Positions 6,190 to 11,635 of a stretch of DNA of 12,511 nt are shown piece by piece. Below the pieces are notes generated by a model, which did no database searches, was not told where the DNA came from, and worked only from the letters and a program-made list of their open reading frames with translations. The translations under genes and the position numbers were made by a program. Position 1 is the stretch's first letter, and each line of letters starts with the position of its first letter. The DNA lies in assembly GCA_026419635.1 (NCBI GenBank), contig JANZZB010000032.1:1-12511 (forward strand). Reading direction: 5' to 3'. The DNA is from Clostridiales bacterium (GTDB taxonomy: Bacteria; Bacillota; Clostridia; Oscillospirales; Butyricicoccaceae).

Positions 6190-7464
6190 TTAACGAATGA
6201 CGTCAATGCCGCTCATATACGGTTTTAATGCTTCCGGAACTCTTACGGAACCGTCGGCGTTCTGGTAATTCTCGAGAATACAGGCGACGGTTCTTCCGAC
6301 CGCTACGCCGGAGCCGTTTAATGTATGCACAAGCTGCGGTTTCGACGCCGCGTCTTTTTTGAAACGGATTTCAGCACGTCTTGCCTGAAAGTCCTCAAAG
6401 TTTGAGCAGGAGGAAATTTCGACATATCTTCCGTAAGAAGGCATCCAAACTTCAATATCGTACGTGCAGGCAGAGGAGAATCCTAAGTCACCGGTGCAAA
6501 GGATGACTACGCGGTACGGGAGCCCCAAGCCTTGCAAAACGCGTTCGGCGTCGTTTGTTAAAAGTTCAAGCTCTTCATACGACTTTTCCGGATCGGCGAA
6601 TTTAACAAGTTCTACTTTGTTAAACTGATGCTGGCGAATCAGTCCTCTTGTATCGCGGCCCGCACTTCCCGCTTCTCCACGGAAACAAGCGGAGTAGGCG
6701 CAGTATTTAATCGTCAGTTTCGAGCCGTCCAGAATTTCGCTTCTGTGCAGATTCGTAACCGGCACTTCCGCCGTTGGGATTAAGTAAAGGTCCGTTCCCT
6801 CTACGTGGAACATATCTTCCGCAAACTTGGGAAGCTGACCGGTTCCGGTCATGGAAGCAGTGTTTGCCAAAAAAGGCGGCAAAATTTCCATATAGCCATG
6901 TTTTGTATGGGTATCGAGGAAGTAGTTGATGACCGCACGCTCAAGACGGGCGCCAACCCCTTTATAGAAATGGAATCTGGTTCCGGTAACTTTTGCGGCG
7001 GACGCAGGATCAAGAATGTTGAGTCCTTCTCCTATTTCCCAATGCGGTTTGGGTTCAAAATCGAATTTGGGGACTTCCCCAATTTTTCTCATTTCAATAT
7101 TATCGTCGCTGTCCTTACCCTCAGGCACTTTATCGGCCGGGACGTTCGGCACAGTCATAAGAATGGAATTTAACTCTGTCTGAAGAGTGTTTAACTCCGA
7201 ATCATATTCTTTGATTTGATCGGCAATTTTTTTCATTTCTGCAAATACCGCAGTTGTATCCTGTCCGTTTTTCTTCAAAGCCGGGATTTCTTTGGAAACT
7301 TTATTTTGTTCCGCCTTAAGCTGTTCGGTACTGAAGATCAAGCTTCGGCGCTTTTCGTCTAGTTCAATCATGCGATCAATTTCGGCATTATAGCTTTTCG
7401 ATCTCATCGCAAGACGGGACTTCACCTTTTCACAATTCTCTCTGATGTACTTTAGGTCCAGCAT
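6190..7464 (-). CDS. serS: Seryl-tRNA synthetase
   Basis: 424 residues; class II synthetase that charges tRNA-Ser (and tRNA-Sec where present) with serine using ATP. The N-terminal domain (about 1-110), beginning MLDLKYIREN, contains the long antiparallel coiled-coil arm that grips the tRNA variable arm. The catalytic core has the TAE serine-binding motif (231-233), motif 2 FRGEAGSAGRDTRGLIRQHQ (261-280) and motif 3 GVAVGRTVACILENYQN (386-402). All are intact and length is normal. ATG at 7464 is preferred to a GTG at 7473 because AGGGGTG, the ribosome site, overlaps that GTG. It follows the coiled-coil protein gene by 17 nt. Clostridial serS genes often have a T-box leader; none fits here, so expression presumably follows the par operon promoter. 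Confidence 0.97.
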   Translation of the reverse strand: MLDLKYIRENCEKVKSRLAMRSKSYNAEIDRMIELDEKRRSLIFSTEQLKAEQNKVSKEIPALKKNGQDTTAVFAEMKKIADQIKEYDSELNTLQTELNSILMTVPNVPADKVPEGKDSDDNIEMRKIGEVPKFDFEPKPHWEIGEGLNILDPASAAKVTGTRFHFYKGVGARLERAVINYFLDTHTKHGYMEILPPFLANTASMTGTGQLPKFAEDMFHVEGTDLYLIPTAEVPVTNLHRSEILDGSKLTIKYCAYSACFRGEAGSAGRDTRGLIRQHQFNKVELVKFADPEKSYEELELLTNDAERVLQGLGLPYRVVILCTGDLGFSSACTYDIEVWMPSYGRYVEISSCSNFEDFQARRAEIRFKKDAASKPQLVHTLNGSGVAVGRTVACILENYQNADGSVRVPEALKPYMSGIDVIR

Positions 7465-7481
7465 TTTTGTCACCCCTGTTA

Positions 7482-7994
7482 TTACTTAAGTGCATTTTTA
7501 ATTTTTTGATATTCCGCAGCAGCATCTTCACTGAGGAATTGGGTAAATTCGCCTGAATCAATTAATTTTATGATTTCGCGGGATTTTTTATAATATCTTG
7601 TTCTGTAATTCTTCTCCAGCTGCCAAAAATATTCGTAAGCTTTAATTGTTTTTGAATAGATACCTGTCTCACCGGTCGCTAACGAATATTCGGTGTTTTT
7701 ATCCTCAAGCTCTTTGTTCTTTTTCTCGGCATCCTGCAGCTCTTTTGTCAGCTCTTCTATTTTATCTGACTGTTCTCTTGTAAGCTCCGTAAGCGTTTCC
7801 AGCTTTTTAATCGAACCTTGTGTCGTTGAAATTCGTTCGTTTAACTGCTGGATCTGATTTTCTGCTTTCATTTGAGAAAGATAGGACATAACAATTAAGA
7901 TAAGAGCCATTGAAAACAAAGCGATTGCGTAACCTAAGAGAAATTTCTTATTTTTTGCTAACTTTGGTTTTCCTTCATTACTCATGTATGGCAC
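7482..7994 (-). CDS. Single-pass membrane protein with a long coiled coil, function unknown
   Basis: 170 residues from a GTG start at 7994. AAAGGAG lies only 4 nt before it; an ATG three codons later at 7985 is possible but would be 13 nt from the site. A basic cytosolic N-terminus (KPKLAKNKK) precedes one membrane span (about 18-39), then a heptad-rich coiled coil (about 42-105; QQLNERIS, IKKLETLTELT, IEELTKELQDAEKKNKELE) and a helical, Tyr- and Lys-rich C-terminal part. By the positive-inside rule the coiled coil should be outside. It sits 9 nt after parB and 17 nt before serS in the same transcript. The overall shape recalls FtsL/DivIC-type proteins, but no family signature is seen and the resemblance may be only architectural. 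Confidence 0.85.
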   Translation of the reverse strand: MPYMSNEGKPKLAKNKKFLLGYAIALFSMALILIVMSYLSQMKAENQIQQLNERISTTQGSIKKLETLTELTREQSDKIEELTKELQDAEKKNKELEDKNTEYSLATGETGIYSKTIKAYEYFWQLEKNYRTRYYKKSREIIKLIDSGEFTQFLSEDAAAEYQKIKNALK

Positions 7995-8003
7995 CGTACT
8001 CCT

Positions 8004-8867
8004 TTAGACTTTCATCGACATGAGCGCTTTCGTCAGGTTTTCAAGATCATCATTGCCGTAATATTCAAGCTCTATACGGCCTTTTGCGCGTCCGTGCGTC
8101 ACTTTAACCTTTCTTCCCAGTTTTTTTGAAAGCGTCCGTTCCATTTCCTCAAGATAATTTACTGTAACAGAGGTTTTTTGCTCTTTTTGTGTCTTTTCCT
8201 TATTCTGTACAAGCTTTTTAACAAAGAGTTCCGTTTCCCTTACAGACAAAGCGTCGTCTATTATTTTTTTCGCAGCATTTAATATCAGGGTTTGATCGTC
8301 AAGCGCTAAAATGGCTCGTGCATGACCCGCGGAAATTTTTCCACCCTCGACCTGACCCCGTACGGTTTCCGGAAGATGAAGTAGACGCAGTGAATTGGCA
8401 ACGGCGGGTCTTGATTTTCCAACCCGCCCCGCAGCTTCCTCCTGCTTTAGCCCAAAGTCTTCGATTAACGCACGATAGCCTTCCGCTTCTTCAAGAGGAT
8501 TCAAATCCTCTCTCTGCAAATTTTCAACAAGCGCCAGAACCATTGTGCGCCGATCATCCGCTTCTACAACAACCGCCGGGATTTCGGTTAACCCCGCTTT
8601 TTTTGCCGCACGCCAGCGTCTTTCCCCCGCGATGATCTGGTATTGTCCGGAAGAAAGCCTTCTGACCGTAATCGGAGAAATGACTCCGTTTTGTTTAATG
8701 CTTTCGGAAAGCTCCGAAAGTGAATCTTCGGAAAAATTCTTTCGCGGCTGTGTGCTATTTGGCTCTATTTGCATAATTGGAATGGTTCCCGGCCCCTGGC
8801 TTTGATCCGCTGCTGCAGAGCTTCCAAACAAAGCGTCCAGACCGCGTCCAAGTCCTTTATTTGACAT
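8004..8867 (-). CDS. parB: Chromosome partitioning protein ParB (Spo0J type)
   Basis: 287 residues; a CTP-dependent DNA clamp that loads at parS sites near the origin, spreads, recruits SMC and stimulates ParA. The N-terminus GLGRGLDALFG (5-15) is the ParA-stimulating peptide. The ParB/Srx CTP-binding domain includes GERRWRAA (81-88) and ENLQREDLNPLEEA (115-128). The helix-turn-helix follows (LKQEEAAGRVGKSRPAVANSLRL, about 140-162), with GHARAIL (181-187); a Gly before HAR is the parS-binding type. The C-terminal dimerisation domain is present (about 235-287). It starts 16 nt after parA with GGGGG as ribosome site. Two parS-type palindromes lie upstream of parA at 9717-9758, so the site, binding protein and ATPase are together. 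Confidence 0.96.
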   Translation of the reverse strand: MSNKGLGRGLDALFGSSAAADQSQGPGTIPIMQIEPNSTQPRKNFSEDSLSELSESIKQNGVISPITVRRLSSGQYQIIAGERRWRAAKKAGLTEIPAVVVEADDRRTMVLALVENLQREDLNPLEEAEGYRALIEDFGLKQEEAAGRVGKSRPAVANSLRLLHLPETVRGQVEGGKISAGHARAILALDDQTLILNAAKKIIDDALSVRETELFVKKLVQNKEKTQKEQKTSVTVNYLEEMERTLSKKLGRKVKVTHGRAKGRIELEYYGNDDLENLTKALMSMKV

Positions 8868-8883
8868 GCTTCAACCCCCAGTT

Positions 8884-9645
8884 TTAATCACCATTTCTTT
8901 TCAACAGTTCTTTGGCAAAATTCATATAAGCCTCCGTACCTTTGGAAAGCCTGTCATACGCAATGACCGGTTTTCCATGGCTTGGCGCCTCGGATAGCCT
9001 GACGTTTCTCGGTATGACAGTCGGGTAAACTTTGTTCGTGAAATGCCGCTTGATTTCCTCGGTTACCTGCATGGAAAGATTGGTTCTTGCATCAAACATG
9101 GTTAGCAAGATTCCCTCGATATCAATATTTGGGTTCATGGATTTTTTAACCGCTCTAATTGTTCCGATTAGTTGGCTTAACCCTTCCAGCGCGTAATATT
9201 CGCATTGAAGCGGAATCAACACTGTATCGGCAGCTGTCAGCGCGTTAATAACTAAAAGGCCCAAAGAAGGAGGACAGTCAATCAATATGTAATCATATTG
9301 CTCTTTGATTGTTTCCAGAGCTTTTTTTAATTTATATTCCCTGTCTTCAAGGGAAACCAGTTCAATATCAGCTGCGGCAAGATTTCGGTTCGACGGAATA
9401 AGATCTCCCCAGCTTGTCTTTTTTATCGCCTTAAAAACATCCACATCGTTTAACAAAACATCATATATGCTTGTCCCGGATGCAATCGGGTCCGCTCCAA
9501 GACCGGATGTCGAGTTGCCCTGCGGGTCAAAATCGCAAAGCAGAACTTTTTTTCTTTTTGCATGCAGGCATGCGCATAGGTTGACGGTCGTCGTTGTTTT
9601 CCCTACTCCGCCCTTCTGATTTGCAATTGCAATAATTTTTCCCAT
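8884..9645 (-). CDS. parA: Chromosome partitioning ATPase ParA (Soj type)
   Basis: 253 residues; a deviant Walker-type ATPase that binds DNA non-specifically as an ATP dimer and, with ParB, separates origins; in Bacillus, Soj also affects DnaA. The P-loop is KGGVGKTTT (11-19) with the signature lysine at 11, switch I is DFDPQGNSTSGLG (38-50), and Walker B is ILIDCPPSLG (120-129). Length and C-terminal APSHGKPV motif are typical of chromosomal Soj rather than plasmid ParA. There is no N-terminal DNA-binding extension, so direct self-repression like P1 ParA is unlikely. AAGGTG (9650-9655) serves as ribosome site. It is the first gene of the apparent five-gene run parA-parB-coiled-coil-serS-mscL, with a promoter at 9682-9709 and parS sites just before that. 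Confidence 0.97.
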   Translation of the reverse strand: MGKIIAIANQKGGVGKTTTTVNLCACLHAKRKKVLLCDFDPQGNSTSGLGADPIASGTSIYDVLLNDVDVFKAIKKTSWGDLIPSNRNLAAADIELVSLEDREYKLKKALETIKEQYDYILIDCPPSLGLLVINALTAADTVLIPLQCEYYALEGLSQLIGTIRAVKKSMNPNIDIEGILLTMFDARTNLSMQVTEEIKRHFTNKVYPTVIPRNVRLSEAPSHGKPVIAYDRLSKGTEAYMNFAKELLKRNGD

Positions 9646-9681
9646 ATGTCACCTTGCCTCTTGCTTTTGATCTGCTTTTCC

Positions 9682-9709
9682 ATTATAGCACAGTCATTCT
9701 TTTTTGCAA
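9682..9709 (-). promoter_or_regulatory. Promoter of the parA-parB-serS-mscL run
   Basis: On the minus strand TTGCAA (9704-9709) and a perfect TATAAT (9682-9687) are separated by 16 nt, about 37 nt before the parA ATG. The parS-type site at 9717-9732 begins 8 nt upstream of the -35, so ParB bound there could touch RNA polymerase. Confidence 0.72.
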
Positions 9710-9716
9710 TTAAAAA

Positions 9717-9732
9717 AGTTTCACGTGGAACA
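9717..9732. promoter_or_regulatory. parS-type site, imperfect
   Basis: AGTTTCACGTGGAACA matches the Firmicutes parS consensus TGTTTCACGTGAAACA at 14 of 16 positions, with the central CACGTG intact. It is the site nearer the parA promoter. Confidence 0.8.
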
Positions 9733-9742
9733 TCTGGTGTGA

Positions 9743-9758
9743 TGTTTCACGTGAAACT
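9743..9758. promoter_or_regulatory. parS site, near-perfect
   Basis: TGTTTCACGTGAAACT matches consensus parS at 15 of 16 positions; only the last base departs from the palindrome. Its centre is 26 bp from that of the first site. As ParB loading sites cluster near the origin, this also supports placement near oriC. Confidence 0.93.
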
Positions 9759-9762
9759 TTGG

Positions 9763-9918
9763 TTAAGGTGAGGGGAGACAAACACGACCCGCCTCAACTT
9801 TGATAAATTCGCGCTTTAGTTTTTTGTCGTAAGTGTGCTCCACGCAAGGAGGATAACGCAGGCCTGGGGTGCAACCGGTGAGCAAAAACCGGATCGGGTT
9901 CGACTCCCCTCACCTTAA
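9763..9918 (+). ncRNA. Candidate structured RNA or small RNA-like mobile element with T-arm-like 3' end
   Basis: A perfect 15-bp terminal stem joins TTAAGGTGAGGGGAG (9763-9777) to CTCCCCTCACCTTAA (9904-9918). Inside it, GACCCG (9786-9791) can pair with CGGGTT (9895-9900). Further hairpins are CTCC/GGAG (9838-9851, loop ACGCAA), CCGGT/ACCGG (9875-9892, loop GAGCAAAA) and a weaker TAAA/TTTA (9804-9818); ACGAC/GTCGT (9784-9788, 9826-9830) is an alternative. GGGTTCGACTCCC (9896-9908) matches a tRNA T-arm and would compete with the outer stem. Unpaired bases are A-rich on the plus strand, favouring that strand as the RNA. There is no open frame, no acceptor or anticodon arm of a normal tRNA, and the length is too short for tmRNA. 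It ends 9 nt from the noc stop. No plus-strand promoter is evident. Family unknown; a solo HEARO/IscB-type omega RNA or another transposon-linked RNA is only a guess. Confidence 0.5.
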
Positions 9919-9927
9919 GGATACTTA

Positions 9928-10746
9928 TTAGGCTTTGGTGGAGGAAATCTGAATTTTCAGTATCAACTTCCCTTCCGACTCTGTCTTTTCACAACATGCG
10001 TCAATGCCCGAACGCTGCATCATTGAAACAGCTTTGTTTACTGTGTTTAAGAAAAGCCGGACATCCTTCATCACAGCGAAAGTCAACTTTTGTCTTTTGT
10101 TCTGCTTTGCTGTCTGAGTATTTATTATTTGTTCGATATATTCTTCGCTCTGTATGACGTTTAATTTGTTTTTTATAATATGTGACAGCACACGTTTCTT
10201 CTCTTCCTCTTCTTCTATCCGAAGCAAAGCGCGCGCATGCCGCTCGGTAAGATCGTTTTCTTTAATTACTTGTATAATCTCAGGGGAATGTTTTAGCAGT
10301 CGAAGTTTATTCGCAACTGCTGACTGCGTCTTCCCTATTTTTTCAGCTGCCTCTTCCTGCGTTAGTCCGAAGTTTTTGATCAGGTTTGAAATTCCGATTG
10401 CCTCTTCAAAAAAATCGAGGTCTTTTCTTTGAAGATTTTCTACCAGCGCAAGAAAAGCGGAATCCTTATCGTTTACTTTTAACATAATGCACGGTACTTC
10501 CGTAAGCCCAACCATAGCCGCAGCACGCAGTCTCCGTTCACCGGCAATCAGTTCATAACCGGAGGACGTCTGTCTGACCGTAAGCGGATTTAATATCCCA
10601 TACTGACGGATACTAGCGGCAAGCTCACGGATTCCCTTTTCTTCAAAAACGGTTCTTGGCTGCCATGTGTTTTTTTGGATCTCGCGCGTTTTTATATATT
10701 TAATTTGTTTTGTGTTTTTAGAAAATATTTCTCTAGGAGTCAACAT
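9928..10746 (-). CDS. noc: ParB paralogue, probable nucleoid occlusion protein Noc
   Basis: 272 residues. Noc is a ParB-family CTP-binding protein that coats DNA around its own binding sites and keeps the division ring off the chromosome. The start is ATG at 10746, 5 nt after AAGGAGGA (10752-10759); an ATG nine codons earlier falls within the -10 box. Visible are the CTP-binding motif GERRLRAA (69-76), ENLQRKDLDFFEEA (103-116), the helix-turn-helix LTQEEAAEKIGKTQSAVANKLRLL (about 128-151), and TERHARALL (167-175). The Arg before HAR, where the neighbouring ParB has Gly, is the difference reported between Noc and ParB DNA specificity. Position between rsmG and parA matches noc in Bacillus. Odd points: no Noc binding site (ATTTCCCGGGAAAT) is found in this window, and the Bacillus-type RFFGL membrane helix is not obvious at the N-terminus. 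Confidence 0.85.
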   Translation of the reverse strand: MLTPREIFSKNTKQIKYIKTREIQKNTWQPRTVFEEKGIRELAASIRQYGILNPLTVRQTSSGYELIAGERRLRAAAMVGLTEVPCIMLKVNDKDSAFLALVENLQRKDLDFFEEAIGISNLIKNFGLTQEEAAEKIGKTQSAVANKLRLLKHSPEIIQVIKENDLTERHARALLRIEEEEEKKRVLSHIIKNKLNVIQSEEYIEQIINTQTAKQNKRQKLTFAVMKDVRLFLNTVNKAVSMMQRSGIDACCEKTESEGKLILKIQISSTKA

Positions 10747-10751
10747 GCTTG

Positions 10752-10759
10752 TCCTCCTT
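10752..10759 (-). promoter_or_regulatory. Ribosome binding site deciding the noc start
   Basis: AAGGAGGA on the minus strand, 5 nt before ATG at 10746. It fixes that start over the in-frame ATG at 10773, which overlaps the promoter. Confidence 0.88.
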
Positions 10760-10771
10760 CCTCCTAAATCC

Positions 10772-10799
10772 ATATTACCATATTTTGCTATTTAGTAAA
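10772..10799 (-). promoter_or_regulatory. Promoter of noc
   Basis: On the minus strand TTTACT (10794-10799) and TAATAT (10772-10777) are separated by 16 nt, leaving a leader of about 20 nt. It follows the rsmG terminator, so noc is expressed apart from mnmG-rsmG. Confidence 0.6.
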
Positions 10800-10832
10800 G
10801 AATAAACGAATCTCTTTTTCCGACTGTAAAAC

Positions 10833-10863
10833 AAACGGCCCGACGAAAAGTCGGGCCGTTTTT
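10833..10863 (-). terminator. Rho-independent terminator after mnmG-rsmG
   Basis: AAACGGCCCGAC (10833-10844) pairs perfectly with GTCGGGCCGTTT (10850-10861) around GAAAA. On the minus strand it is followed by TTTGTTTTAC. It lies about 60 nt after the rsmG stop. A U-run is present on the plus strand too, so it can act in both directions. Confidence 0.9.
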
Positions 10864-10921
10864 ACAACAAACTGTTTAATTGCGTAATAAAAAGACGAAT
10901 TGTATTGTAAAAAGATTGTTC

Positions 10922-11635
10922 TTATAGCGGTTTCGCTTTAATTTTATTAAAACGCCTGGGATAAAGAACCGGAGTGTTTGCCTTCTTCTCAATTTTTATA
11001 ATACGGAAACTGAGGTCGCCGAGCGGTAAACGGTAATCAAAATATCCTGCCACTTCCCCGCCCAAAGTCTTGATTGCCTTAGAAGCCTCATCCAGTTCTT
11101 TTTCGCAGCCGGCCATTTTCATTGCGAGGAACATTCCCCCCACTTTTACAAACGGCAGCGCCAATTCACACAATATGTTTAACGGCGCAACAGCACGAGA
11201 TACCGCAATATCAAACTGTTCGCGATAAGATTTATTTCCCGCCGCGTCTTCAGCGCGCGCACAAATTAAATCGGTTTCGATTCCTAACTTCTCGCTCGCC
11301 TCTTTTAGAAAGTCGATCCGCTTATTCTGGCTGTCCAGCAGTGTAATATTAAACGTTAAATCGTAAAGCTTTAATGGCATTCCCGGAAAACCAGGTCCGC
11401 ATCCGACATCAATTACTTTTTTGCCTTTTAAGTCCGCAGCGTTTAATACGGCCAAGCTATCGATCAAATGGCGAGAGATAGCCTCCCCTTTTTCCGTTAC
11501 CGCAGTGAGATTCATTACTTTATTCTTTTCGAGCAAAAGATCAAGAAAAGCGTTCATCCGCTCTTTGGCATCAGGAAGCACTTCTATCCCCAGCTGTCGG
11601 ATTCCGGTTACAAAGACATCTTCCCAGTTTGTCAT
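10922..11635 (-). CDS. rsmG: 16S rRNA m7G527 methyltransferase RsmG (GidB)
   Basis: 237 residues; uses S-adenosylmethionine to methylate N7 of G527 in the 530 loop of 16S rRNA. Loss in other bacteria gives low-level streptomycin resistance. The SAM-binding motif VIDVGCGPGFPG (74-85) is complete, preceded by NKVMNLTAV (38-46) and the RHLIDSL segment (55-61) typical of the family. Conserved SRAVAPLNILCELALP follows in the second half. The ATG at 11635 overlaps the mnmG stop as ATGA, which indicates translational coupling; an ATG four codons earlier has no room for a ribosome site. The mnmG-rsmG order is the usual one near oriC. Fully intact. Confidence 0.96.
   Translation of the reverse strand: MTNWEDVFVTGIRQLGIEVLPDAKERMNAFLDLLLEKNKVMNLTAVTEKGEAISRHLIDSLAVLNAADLKGKKVIDVGCGPGFPGMPLKLYDLTFNITLLDSQNKRIDFLKEASEKLGIETDLICARAEDAAGNKSYREQFDIAVSRAVAPLNILCELALPFVKVGGMFLAMKMAGCEKELDEASKAIKTLGGEVAGYFDYRLPLGDLSFRIIKIEKKANTPVLYPRRFNKIKAKPL

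Noticed and set aside
6177..6206. Ten-residue N-terminal extension of MscL
   Set aside because: It overlaps the serS 3' end, has no ribosome site, and MscL proteins normally begin close to the MKKLLAEFKQFA segment.
7465..7481. T-box leader for serS
   Set aside because: The gap to the preceding gene is only 17 nt and no T-box sequence is present in the preceding gene.
9305..9619. Long frames antisense to parA, and similar ones antisense to parB, noc, serS and rsmG
   Set aside because: They are shadows of strongly conserved genes on the other strand and encode no recognisable protein.
9763..9918. Reading the T-arm-like segment as a complete tRNA or a tmRNA
   Set aside because: The acceptor and T stems would have to share the same bases, there is no anticodon or D arm, and at 156 nt it is far shorter than a tmRNA. 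A NTTRLNF...KFAL reading frame ending in TAG resembles a tag peptide only superficially.
10747..10773. Upstream ATG for noc
   Set aside because: It lies inside the -10 box of the proposed promoter, and the strong AAGGAGGA site would fall within the coding frame.
10861..10910. TTTACAA/TTGTAAA inverted repeat after rsmG
   Set aside because: Seven A/T-rich pairs with a spacer near 37 nt are expected by chance in this composition, and a proper terminator lies just beside it.
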